This document shows positions 15,894 through 23,030 of a stretch of DNA of 26,389 nt, piece after piece. This stretch comes from Candidatus Hodarchaeota archaeon (GTDB lineage: Archaea; Asgardarchaeota; Heimdallarchaeia; Hodarchaeales; YT1-039): positions 1 to 26,389 of the forward strand of contig JAEOTF010000381.1 in assembly GCA_016840025.1 (NCBI GenBank), in the 5' to 3' direction. The notes under the pieces were generated by a model that was given only the letters and a program-made list of their open reading frames with translations, did no database searches and was not told the origin of the DNA. A program made the position numbers and the translations under genes. How positions within the stretch are numbered: the first letter of the stretch is position 1; each line of letters begins with the position of its first letter.

Positions 15894-16193
15894 ATTTGTG
15901 ACCTATTACCATTAGAGATTGGAACTAAAAAAAAGAACCGTTAAGAGAGAGGGTAGTGAAAGTGAAATGACCTTTTTATCTTATAATTTTATATGTATAG
16001 ATTCATTATTTTTAACTAAATGATTAAAAAACTCGAGAGGGATTACTTAATGAGGTTATTATCCTTTTGACATATCATAAGAATAAAAAGAGTTATTTTC
16101 CGAAGTTATGTCTTAGCTGAAGATTTTGAGCTTATATTTTAGCTTTTTACGCTTTAAGACGGAAAAAAGTTTTACCCATAGACTGATAAAATA
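15894..16193. other. Intergenic region between regulator 2 and PlsC gene (divergent)
   Basis: About 300 bases without a gene, holding the promoters of two divergent genes. AT-rich runs such as TTATAATTTTATAT around 15980-15994 are TATA-like. I see no copy of the 2134 palindrome here. The part next to the PlsC gene carries its own palindrome, listed separately. Confidence 0.35.
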
Positions 16194-16207
16194 ACCTAAA
16201 TTTAGGT
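16194..16207. promoter_or_regulatory. 14-bp perfect palindrome upstream of PlsC gene, candidate operator
   Basis: ACCTAAATTTAGGT is a perfect palindrome ending 48 bases before the ATG at 16256, beside the TATA-like GATAAAATA (about 16185-16193). Such a position overlaps or abuts the expected transcription start, as for a repressor site. The central AAATTT alone would be common in AT-rich DNA; the matching ACCT/AGGT arms are less so. Confidence 0.45.
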
Positions 16208-16255
16208 GAGGAAAATTGTCTATGATCATTACAAACACCGATAGAGGTGATTTCA

Positions 16256-16936
16256 ATGCTTTATAGAGTTATCAAAAATATTATCATGCCTTTTGCCCGT
16301 CGATATTGGACCGTTCGGCATGTAGGTTTGGAAAACATTCCAAAGCGTGGAGGTGGATTACTGGCATCGAATCATTTATCAATTTTAGATCATTTTATCG
16401 TACCTGGTCTCGTTAAGAGACAAATCCATTACTTAGCGAAAGTAGAGTATTTCTACACAAAAAAATCTAATTTTGTATTCAGAAACCTTGGTCAAATCCC
16501 CGTCCATCGAGGAAGTAGTGATCGGAAAGCCATTCAAAACGCAATAGATGCTTTAGAAGATGGAAAGATAATTGGGATATTTCCTGAAGGAACAAGGACT
16601 CCAGATGGACGCTTATATGGGGGACACACCGGGGTTGCTCGTTTAGCTATCATAGCTCGCGTACCCGTAATTCCTGTCGGAATGGTTGGTACGTGGGAGT
16701 TATGGCCACCTGATCAGAATATACCGAATCGAGGAGACATTCAGATCCGGATAGGGAAACCTCTTACATTTGAGGAGCATTATGATAAAGAGTGCACGTA
16801 CGAAGACTATCGTGCAGCTACCGACAAGGTAATGTTATCAATCGCAGCATTAATTGGTGATAAGAAATATCCCCAAGAACGACTTAATGATGTACTTTCA
16901 TTGAGACGTTCCAAAAAACGTAAGCTAAAATTTTAG
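16256..16936 (+). CDS. PlsC-type lysophospholipid acyltransferase (1-acylglycerol-3-phosphate acyltransferase family)
   Basis: A 226-residue acyltransferase of the PlsC/LPLAT family, which transfers an acyl chain to a lysophosphatidic acid-type acceptor at the membrane face. Block I is NHLSILD (His40, Asp45, the HxxxxD catalytic pair), block II is GQIPVHRGSSD (79-89), block III is FPEGTRTPDG (109-118), and block IV is ARVPVIPVGMVG. A short N-terminal hydrophobic segment may dip into the membrane. ATG 16256 is chosen because GAGGTGA at 16244-16250 lies five bases before it; GTG 16247 is inside that site. Acyl-ester chemistry is unusual for archaea with ether lipids, though PlsC homologues are found in some. 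The substrate is therefore open. Confidence 0.88.
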   Translation: MLYRVIKNIIMPFARRYWTVRHVGLENIPKRGGGLLASNHLSILDHFIVPGLVKRQIHYLAKVEYFYTKKSNFVFRNLGQIPVHRGSSDRKAIQNAIDALEDGKIIGIFPEGTRTPDGRLYGGHTGVARLAIIARVPVIPVGMVGTWELWPPDQNIPNRGDIQIRIGKPLTFEEHYDKECTYEDYRAATDKVMLSIAALIGDKKYPQERLNDVLSLRRSKKRKLKF

Positions 16937-17012
16937 GATATGAAGGGATCTTTTTCTTCTTATTTTTAACAAAAAAACCCGTACTTGGTTTAAGATATGA
17001 AATAGTCTTCGT

Positions 17013-17666
17013 TTAACATTTTTCAGGCTCTCTTCGTGGTAACGGAGGTGGGACTTGAAATTCTACCGCTTTTACGGGTTGTTCATCACGTTCCTCTTCT
17101 TCTTTCAGAATCTCTTCTAGAATGACAGTAGCTAAGATTTTGAATGCTTCTTCTACATTATTTCCAGTTTTAGCACTTGTTTGCCAAGCTGCTATGGCAT
17201 TGTTCTTAACACACCACCCATTTATGTCTTCATCGTTCACAGCTGCAAAATCTAATAAATCAGATTTATTACCTAAGACTACAAAGGGTACTGAAGTTTG
17301 AGAATTGGTTTGGAGTTCCTCCAACCAAGTATTCAAATTCTGGAAAGTTTGAGGACGAGTAGCGTCATAAACCATAATGGCAGCTCGTGTTCCTGTATAA
17401 AACCTTGAACGAAGTGCTTTAAAGGCTGCCTGGCCTCCCATATCCCATAACTGCATTCGTACGGTTTCTTCAGGGAAATTCACCTCTTTGATGCTAAGGT
17501 CAAGCCCCATTGTGATTTTATAATGACCTCCAAAACTATGATGCACAAATCGTTGTACTAATGATGTTTTACCTACTGCTGGATCCCCTAACATTACTGT
17601 TTTTACTAGAAAAATCTTTTTAGCACTTTTATTCACGTGATTAAAACGAGATGACGGTTTTAGCAC
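17013..17666 (-). CDS. Rab-like small GTPase with Pro-rich tail and terminal Cys
   Basis: A 217-residue Ras-superfamily GTPase of Rab-like type. G1 is GDPAVGKT (27-34), G2 Thr52 (ITMGLD), G3 WDMGGQ (74-79, Gln79 catalytic), G4 NKSD (133-136), G5 SAK (164-166). The G3 WDxGGQ form, with two Gly, is common in prokaryotic Rab-like proteins. After the domain comes an acidic helix (EEILKEEEERDE) and a tail VPPPLPRREPEKC ending in a lone Cys217 at the very C-terminus. That position recalls single-Cys prenylated Rabs, but whether it is lipidated here is unknown. GTG 17666 is used because GAGGAG lies ten bases upstream. It is divergent from the Arf-like GTPase gene. Confidence 0.92.
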   Translation of the reverse strand: MLKPSSRFNHVNKSAKKIFLVKTVMLGDPAVGKTSLVQRFVHHSFGGHYKITMGLDLSIKEVNFPEETVRMQLWDMGGQAAFKALRSRFYTGTRAAIMVYDATRPQTFQNLNTWLEELQTNSQTSVPFVVLGNKSDLLDFAAVNDEDINGWCVKNNAIAAWQTSAKTGNNVEEAFKILATVILEEILKEEEERDEQPVKAVEFQVPPPLPRREPEKC

Positions 17667-17773
17667 TTAACAATAGCTCCTCAAAAATGGGGGGTAAAAC
17701 ATACTAAGAGGATTCAGAGTAAATATAAATATTAAGTTTGAAAGTTTAACAAATAAAAAAGAATTTTTAAGTC
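17667..17773. promoter_or_regulatory. Shared divergent promoter region of the Rab-like and Arf-like GTPases
   Basis: This 107-base gap must hold both promoters. On the plus strand, TTTAACAAATAAAAAAG around 17746-17762 is the A/T-rich candidate near -28 of the GTG. On the minus strand, AATATTTATATTTAC around 17721-17735 is a TATA candidate about 60 bases before the Rab-like start, and GAGGAG supplies its ribosome site. Confidence 0.4.
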
Positions 17774-18622
17774 GTGAGGTTTCGCTCATTGAATGAGGAA
17801 GAGGTCATTGAAAGGGTTATAACGAGTTCTCGGGGAAAAGAATACATTATAGGATTGAGGAATGCTATAAAAGAGGGAAAGAGGGAAAGACAGGAAGAAT
17901 TTCTTGAAAAAATTCGTCAATTATTCAATCCGGATTATTCAACGAGAATATCCCTCCGAACATCACTAGGGACAGAAATTAGTTCTCTGGGGAATATTGT
18001 TACAGACCTTTTCTATGATGAACCAATTGAAGATATGCAGGTATTTTTAAGAATAACGATTGCTCCCAAGACTCAAGAGCCCATATCAGTGCCTGTATTA
18101 TTTTTAGGATTAGCAGGAGCTGGAAAAACAAGTATTTCTCACGCAATCCTCGAAGGTTACCTAGGTCAGACCAAACCTACAATAGGCCTGAATTCCGCCG
18201 TTTTTGACTATAAAAAAATGCGAATAAGTGTGTTAGACGTTGGTGGCCATATACTATTTCGAAGTATCTGGAAAGAATTGTTAGATGAGGCTGAAACCAA
18301 AGTTATCGTTTATGTAGTTGATTCAGCGGATGAAATGTCCTTTTTGGAGTCAAAAAAGGCTTTAGAAAAGCATGTCCTTCAAACAACACAAGCACAACTC
18401 AACCCTATAATTCTAGTAGCTAATAAGCAGGATCTACCTCAAGCAATATCTCCAGATAAAATTAGCGAAATGTTTTCAGAATCATTAATGAGAACAAAAT
18501 GGAAAGTTATAGGGACAAGTGCAGTTACAGGGACGGGGTTAATCAAACTCCTCGAATCTATCAATTCTTTTTTTGAGATGTATGCTATTAAGAATAACTC
18601 GACCATTTCAGAGGAAGACTGA
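17774..18622 (+). CDS. Arf/Sar1-like small GTPase with ~105-residue N-terminal extension
   Basis: A 282-residue protein whose residues about 105-275 form an Arf-family GTPase: G1 GLAGAGKT (112-119), G2 PTIG (Thr136), G3 DVGGH (155-159), G4 NKQD (217-220), G5 TSA (248-250). The G3 His in place of the Arf Gln is the Sar1 arrangement. The preceding 105 residues are charged and helical (RGKEYIIGLRNAIKEGKRERQEEF) and I do not recognise them; Arf proteins normally have only a short amphipathic helix there. The start is GTG 17774; a TTG 15 bases in is an alternative, and the first in-frame ATG would remove most of the extension. A TATA-like tract about 25-30 bases upstream fits a leaderless message. 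It shares a 107-base promoter region with the Rab-like gene. Confidence 0.88.
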   Translation: MRFRSLNEEEVIERVITSSRGKEYIIGLRNAIKEGKRERQEEFLEKIRQLFNPDYSTRISLRTSLGTEISSLGNIVTDLFYDEPIEDMQVFLRITIAPKTQEPISVPVLFLGLAGAGKTSISHAILEGYLGQTKPTIGLNSAVFDYKKMRISVLDVGGHILFRSIWKELLDEAETKVIVYVVDSADEMSFLESKKALEKHVLQTTQAQLNPIILVANKQDLPQAISPDKISEMFSESLMRTKWKVIGTSAVTGTGLIKLLESINSFFEMYAIKNNSTISEED

Positions 18623-18710
18623 GACTCTAGGATTTTAATTCAAAATGTTTCATGTACTAACGTAATTAATAACTGAAAAAGCTGCTAATTGATTCTCTTA
18701 TCTCCCTAAA

Positions 18711-19589
18711 ATGAGAAAAGTTCTGGACCGATGTAATATGGCTGCATCAGTATTTATTGCGATGGGTATTGCCCTCGTAGGAACTATGACTTTGAATATC
18801 GGACTAGTGATTCAAAAGAGTGAAGCTAATAAACTCCCTATCATCAATTTTAGAAACCCAAAGTCTTTTCTGTATTTTCTTGCTTGTGGAAAATGGATAT
18901 TAGGTACCTTCCTTACTTTTATCGGATGGGGTGCATTTTTTTTAGCGGTAACTCTTGCCCCTGTTTCATTGATTGCTCCATTGAATAATGCGGGAGTATT
19001 AGTGCTTGTGTTAATCGCAGTAAGTATTTTAAGAGAAACTATTTCATTATTTGAATGGAGCGGGGTTATTCTCACTATTTTAAGTGTTATAATAATGGGA
19101 ATAACAGCAGAACAAGCACAAGAAGCAGGATCAGCGTTTAATCCTCAATTACTTGTGATTTTTGTCTTTTTATCTTTATTAATCCTTATTCTGGCGTATA
19201 TTGTACATATTCTCTATCTTCCTACGAAATATGGAATTTTATTAAGCTTAACTGCAGGAATAAGCACAGGATTAGGCGCAGTGTTTACAAAGGCTCTAAG
19301 TACGACCTGGGATGAGACCTTATTTTTTTTTAATATGAATATTTATCTTCTCCTTATCTTTCAAACCATTTCTTTTATTACACTACAAGCTGCTTTTCAA
19401 CAGGAAAGAGCTATAATTGTAGTACCCGTTACCAATAGTTTTGGGACATTAATACCTCTCATTATCGGTATTTTCGTTTTTATGGAGACGGTAAGCAGTT
19501 TACAGGTTCTTGGTATTTTGGGTATAATAGTAGGCACTTCTATTCTTTTTCAATTCGGTGATCAAACCCCTACAAAATCAGGAGAATGA
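18711..19589 (+). CDS. DMT-superfamily transporter, NIPA/EamA-like
   Basis: A 292-residue membrane protein with about nine or ten helices. The order of segments suits the drug/metabolite transporter superfamily, particularly NIPA-like proteins (eukaryotic members move Mg2+): a first helix with GIALVGTMTLNIGLVIQK, a helix with GWGAFFLAVTLAPVSLIAPL, a loop NAGVLVLVLIAVSILRETIS with the DMT-type E after the helix, and a second half ending VPVTNSFGTLIPLIIGIFVFMET. ATG 18738 (MAASVFI) is an alternative start that removes the nine polar residues MRKVLDRCN. The substrate is not readable. It lies between the Arf-like gene and a coiled-coil protein, all on the plus strand. Confidence 0.7.
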   Translation: MRKVLDRCNMAASVFIAMGIALVGTMTLNIGLVIQKSEANKLPIINFRNPKSFLYFLACGKWILGTFLTFIGWGAFFLAVTLAPVSLIAPLNNAGVLVLVLIAVSILRETISLFEWSGVILTILSVIIMGITAEQAQEAGSAFNPQLLVIFVFLSLLILILAYIVHILYLPTKYGILLSLTAGISTGLGAVFTKALSTTWDETLFFFNMNIYLLLIFQTISFITLQAAFQQERAIIVVPVTNSFGTLIPLIIGIFVFMETVSSLQVLGILGIIVGTSILFQFGDQTPTKSGE

Positions 19590-19671
19590 ATAAGAAATAA
19601 CGACGAAAGTAAAGTCAGAATTCTAGGACTTTTTGAGTAAAATGTTTTAGAAAGTATCAAATAGATCAACA

Positions 19672-21276
19672 ATGAGAATTTTGTTGAGTAAGAATTATGA
19701 AGTAGTGAGTAGGTTGGAAGAAACAATAACTGACTCTCAAGCTAATTGGAAATCATTTGACTTCCTATTCGGTCCTTCCCCCCCCGAAGAATCATTTACT
19801 TTGGAAAAAAAGGCATGGGAGTTGTACCAAATCGCTTGTTCACTCTGGACACTCGCATTTTTCTTTTTTCGACAACAGAACAAAACCTACTTTCTAGCTC
19901 TTGCACATGAGTCCCTCAAAACTGCTATCTTTTCGCTCTTCAGTCTTGCGAGGAAAAGTTCGGAAGAAATCCCTTATATTGAAATGATGCGGTATTTAAA
20001 AACCGAGATAAATATCCCCTTGGCCTTTGAAGGATTTTCCTATTTAGAACAATTTTCTAATAGTATTAAAAATAACAAAAAGGTTAATCTTGAAGGAGCT
20101 ATCTTTGAAAACTCACGAGCTTTCTATGCAATGAATATGAAAGCCCTAAACGTAACTAATGTAGCATTTCGATCTTGGAAAATACATGGTTTTGATTCTG
20201 TAGCAATTGAAGCATATACCAAGTACAAAAATTTTATTCACCAAATCCTCCCTGATTTCTCTATTGATCTTCTACCAACAACACCTCAAACAAACCAACT
20301 TCAGCATATAGCAAATACTTCTACATCTTTGAAATCTACACTGGTTACTCCTACTCAAAAGGATGAAATAATTAATATACAACATGAAAGTTTACAGCAG
20401 TTAGAAAGCCCCTCAGAAAAACCAACATCATTAATCTCTGAGATTCAAAAACCAGTGGACGCTATACATTCAAAAACTACAAATATTCATGCATCTAAAG
20501 ATTTTTCCCCAATGGAGGAAGAAAATATGTCAAGAAGCAATGCAACCGATGGTCAAGGACAGCCAACTCCAATGATAAGTGAACAAGATTTAGGAGATAC
20601 ATTAGAAATTCTTGATCAAACAACTGATTGGTTGAATTCCTTAATAGATTGGTCAGGTAAAACATTGGATGTTATAGTTAACGAAACAGATTTGAATAAA
20701 TTGGAGAAAATCATTAATAAAATAGATGAAACAAAACAACAAGTAGAATCTATTAATCTTACTACAAATAAATCACCGATCTTAGCTCAAGAAGAATTGG
20801 AAGTAGACATTATTAGAATTAAGAAATTACAAGCTGAAGTGTTATATCTCTTAAAAGAAGTGAGAGCTAATGGTGAAGAGAGAGAACGTAGAATACGGCG
20901 TGAAAGAAAACGAATACAGTCACAAAGTTCATTAACTAATTTCATGAAGGTAAAAATAGAGGAACTTACTATTGAAGTGCATCAAATTCAGGAATGGACC
21001 ACAAGAGTTTATAAAGAATTATTAACACTATTATCAGAACTTAGAAACGCTAAAAGTTGGGGTGAGATTCGTCAGATCGAGATGCATACAATAGGATATG
21101 AGTATTCCCTACACATCAATTTTGATAAATATTCACTTTCATGGCTACCTAAATCAATTCAAGATGAGATTGAAAAAGTGAGAATCCAGCACCTACAAAC
21201 TTTGGACTTATATTCATCCATGCTTGATGAAGTGGAACAAAAAAAGGCCGAGTTAAGTAAACAGCGTTCTTGGTGA
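19672..21276 (+). CDS. Large coiled-coil protein of unknown function
   Basis: A 534-residue protein in three parts. Residues 1-205 are helical with hydrophobic helices (WELYQIACSLWTLAFFFF) that could form a HEPN-like or other helical bundle; I cannot name it. Residues 206-300 are Thr/Ser/Gln-rich and probably disordered. Residues 305-534 are mostly heptad-like and form coiled coils, with a strongly basic patch EERERRIRRERKRIQ (about 403-417). There are no enzyme motifs, signal peptide or clear membrane helix (the FFFF stretch is too short and amphipathic). It sits between the GTPase/transporter genes and a roadblock protein and could be a scaffold or effector, which is inference from position. 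Confidence 0.5.
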   Translation: MRILLSKNYEVVSRLEETITDSQANWKSFDFLFGPSPPEESFTLEKKAWELYQIACSLWTLAFFFFRQQNKTYFLALAHESLKTAIFSLFSLARKSSEEIPYIEMMRYLKTEINIPLAFEGFSYLEQFSNSIKNNKKVNLEGAIFENSRAFYAMNMKALNVTNVAFRSWKIHGFDSVAIEAYTKYKNFIHQILPDFSIDLLPTTPQTNQLQHIANTSTSLKSTLVTPTQKDEIINIQHESLQQLESPSEKPTSLISEIQKPVDAIHSKTTNIHASKDFSPMEEENMSRSNATDGQGQPTPMISEQDLGDTLEILDQTTDWLNSLIDWSGKTLDVIVNETDLNKLEKIINKIDETKQQVESINLTTNKSPILAQEELEVDIIRIKKLQAEVLYLLKEVRANGEERERRIRRERKRIQSQSSLTNFMKVKIEELTIEVHQIQEWTTRVYKELLTLLSELRNAKSWGEIRQIEMHTIGYEYSLHINFDKYSLSWLPKSIQDEIEKVRIQHLQTLDLYSSMLDEVEQKKAELSKQRSW

Positions 21277-21342
21277 ATAATGAGATTTAAATGTTGGCCC
21301 TCTGTCGTCATCAATCACTAAATAATAGAATTCAGAGCAACT

Positions 21343-21711
21343 TTAAAGCATATAGGAAAGCTTCAATCGCTTATCGAAGAGTAGTTGACGAAAAAATTCA
21401 GGCGGAACTTTCTTAGATGTAAATACTAAATATGCGTAAAACTGGGGGCGGTCAGGTATAGAAAGCACATAGATTTCTGCTTGATCGAATTGGAGAGTAG
21501 CTTCTTGTAATAATCCATAACGAATTGCATTCTCGGCGACACCTACAATCATAAGTGAAATAAGATCATCTAATTGCTCTGATTGAGAACCAATAGCGGT
21601 TGAAAAGTAGGGGAGCCCATCAGAAGTGCAAATTCCACCTCGGACATGCTGAGAAGTCTTAATGATATCAGCAAAAAAATCTCGAAGTTTCGCAGTTATG
21701 GATTCCGACAT
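21343..21711 (-). CDS. Roadblock/LC7-domain protein (MglB-like)
   Basis: A 122-residue single-domain protein of the roadblock/LC7 superfamily. The order helix (ITAKLRDFFADIIKTS), strand VRGGICTSDGLPYFS (the hG.hh.s.DG.ph.s signature), long helix ISLMIVGVAENAIRYG, strands ATLQFDQAEIYVLSIP and YAYLVFTS, and final helix fits well. Such proteins act as dimeric regulators or platforms for small GTPases (MglB is a GAP for MglA). An Arf-like and a Rab-like GTPase lie 3-4 kb away, so a functional link is plausible. ATG 21711 is preferred; GTG 21720 adds three residues. A TATA-like box 37-42 bases before the ATG points to a nearly leaderless message. Confidence 0.8.
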   Translation of the reverse strand: MSESITAKLRDFFADIIKTSQHVRGGICTSDGLPYFSTAIGSQSEQLDDLISLMIVGVAENAIRYGLLQEATLQFDQAEIYVLSIPDRPQFYAYLVFTSKKVPPEFFRQLLFDKRLKLSYML

Positions 21712-21747
21712 AGAGAACACTTTTCTTTAATTATTTAAAAAGGGTCT

Positions 21748-21753
21748 TTATAA
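21748..21753 (-). promoter_or_regulatory. TATA-like box of the roadblock gene
   Basis: TATAAA on the minus strand, within TTTATTTATAAAGACC. It lies 37-42 bases before the ATG at 21711, giving a leader of only about 10 bases. No ribosome site is seen. Confidence 0.45.
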
Positions 21754-21812
21754 ATAAAAATTTTATTTTAAAAATATTCAGTAATTACATCAAAAGTATA
21801 AATTCACAAACT

Positions 21813-21826
21813 CTGATCTCGATCAG
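21813..21826. promoter_or_regulatory. Inverted repeat CTGATC-TC-GATCAG, possible protein site
   Basis: CTGATC (21813-21818) and GATCAG (21821-21826) are perfect inverted arms around a two-base centre. It lies about 100 bases upstream of the roadblock start, 60 bases beyond its TATA box, and 255 bases before PAC2, so it could regulate either. It stands out in very AT-rich surroundings, but one short inverted repeat is weak evidence. Confidence 0.35.
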
Positions 21827-22080
21827 GAAAAGTGAAAATTAGCTCCTAACTGGGAAGTAGGGAATTAAAAATAATTTTTTTTATTTAATTGACGAATAAA
21901 TCCTATAAGAGTTTATGGTATCTTTGTCTCTTTTTCTTCAAAATTATGGAATAAACAAATGAGAAGGTAAATGAGAAGTCTAAAAAATCCTCATTCCTTT
22001 CTACTTTTTCTCACGGAATCTTACTAAAGCTAAGAATACTTATCAAAAAAGCAAGATTTTAAGCTATTCAAAAGTTTAGA
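21827..22080. other. Intergenic region before PAC2
   Basis: No gene is seen: the longest start-to-stop frame noticed is 15 residues. It has T-rich stretches (21875-21895) and GAGAAGGTAAATGAGAAG purine tracts. TATA-like candidates before PAC2 are CTTATCAAAAA near 22038-22048 and GATTTTAAG near 22053-22061. Confidence 0.3.
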
Positions 22081-22899
22081 ATGATTTTGAGAAGGAAAAG
22101 TGTAGGAATAATGACAAAAGGAATTCGTTCTTCTTCTTCGATAGATTCTCAAACTAAGGTATTAAATCCACTTTTAGCAAAATGTATTTGTAAAAAAGGG
22201 ATTGAAACGTCTACAATGCTTGTAGGTTTCCCTGCACCTGGATTAAGCGGCGTAATTGCTGCTAAATATATTGTAGAACAGTTAAATTTGGATGTTGTTG
22301 GATATATTCAAAGTCCGTTGATTCCACCTATCAGTATATTCTTTGAAGGAATTCTCCAATACCCCTTCAGGATATATGCGGGTAAGGACATTTCTGTCTT
22401 CATTGGGGAAGTACCTACCTCTCTTCAGGCATACTACTGGATTGCTAATGCAGCTTTGGACTGGGGTATGAATATTGCTAAAGTAAAGGAAATAATTTGT
22501 CTCGGCGGTTTTCCGGTTGCTTCCCGTGAGGAAAATCCTGAGGTATTCCTAGTAGCAGAACCCGATATAAAGGAGCGAATTGCTTCTCTTCAAATTCCTG
22601 TCTTAAAGAGAGGATATATTGGTCCAGATCTAGTAGGCGCAGTCCTAAATGAAACCATATTACGGAGTATCGATGGTTATGCCTTATTAGTTAACACAAT
22701 TCCTCATTTTCCAGATCCATTTGGAGCACGTAAGCTGGTGGAAGAAATATCTAGGCTTAAAAAATTAAATATAGATGCTACTCCATTAACTGAGAATGCT
22801 GATAAAATAAAAGAAAATTTACAAGCTTTTGCAACGAGAACACATGAAACTATGCCCGATCAAGAGTACTTGATAGGAGATAGTACTCTATACACTTAA
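22081..22899 (+). CDS. PAC2-family protein (proteasome assembly chaperone-like)
   Basis: A 272-residue PAC2-domain protein, related to eukaryotic proteasome assembly chaperone 2 and archaeal PbaA/PbaB. The early strand-turn-helix TMLVGFPAPGLSGVIAAKYI (45-64) is the family's lVxGfpgxGxvGxxaaxyLi block, followed by LIPPISIFFEGILQYPFRIY, ISVFIGEVPTSLQAYYWIA and EIICLGGFPV, all typical. The C-terminal 30 residues are helical and end in a polar tail. Length matches archaeal members. Its role is probably assisting assembly of a multi-subunit complex, possibly the proteasome, though not all archaeal members do so. The next ORF starts 23 bases downstream, so co-transcription with the small ORF and solute-binding gene is possible. 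Confidence 0.85.
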   Translation: MILRRKSVGIMTKGIRSSSSIDSQTKVLNPLLAKCICKKGIETSTMLVGFPAPGLSGVIAAKYIVEQLNLDVVGYIQSPLIPPISIFFEGILQYPFRIYAGKDISVFIGEVPTSLQAYYWIANAALDWGMNIAKVKEIICLGGFPVASREENPEVFLVAEPDIKERIASLQIPVLKRGYIGPDLVGAVLNETILRSIDGYALLVNTIPHFPDPFGARKLVEEISRLKKLNIDATPLTENADKIKENLQAFATRTHETMPDQEYLIGDSTLYT

Positions 22900-22922
22900 G
22901 TTTAGAAGAAAGTGAGGTTTAG

Positions 22923-23030
22923 ATGATTATAAACCATCATAAAATGTTTTTCTCACTCCTTGTTACTCTTGTCATGACGTTAATGGCTGTGCATACTAAT
23001 ACAGATAGAATGAGGACTAATTATGGGTAA
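22923..23030 (+). CDS. Small hydrophobic ORF (35 aa) overlapping the first solute-binding gene
   Basis: A 35-residue frame beginning MIINHHKMFFSLLVTLVMTL and ending NTDRMRTNYG. It has one hydrophobic helix (about 9-22) like a membrane segment or signal peptide. A strong ribosome site GAGGT (22914-22918) lies four bases before its ATG. Its TAA overlaps the start of the solute-binding gene by eight bases (ATGGGTAA), so ribosomes ending here could start there directly. It may be a real tiny membrane protein or a coupling leader. No family is known to me. Confidence 0.5.
   Translation: MIINHHKMFFSLLVTLVMTLMAVHTNTDRMRTNYG

Noticed and set aside
22923..23030. Small ORF as the missing N-terminus of the solute-binding protein (frameshift)
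   Set aside because: The downstream protein already has its own complete signal peptide and a ribosome site, so no frameshift is needed.
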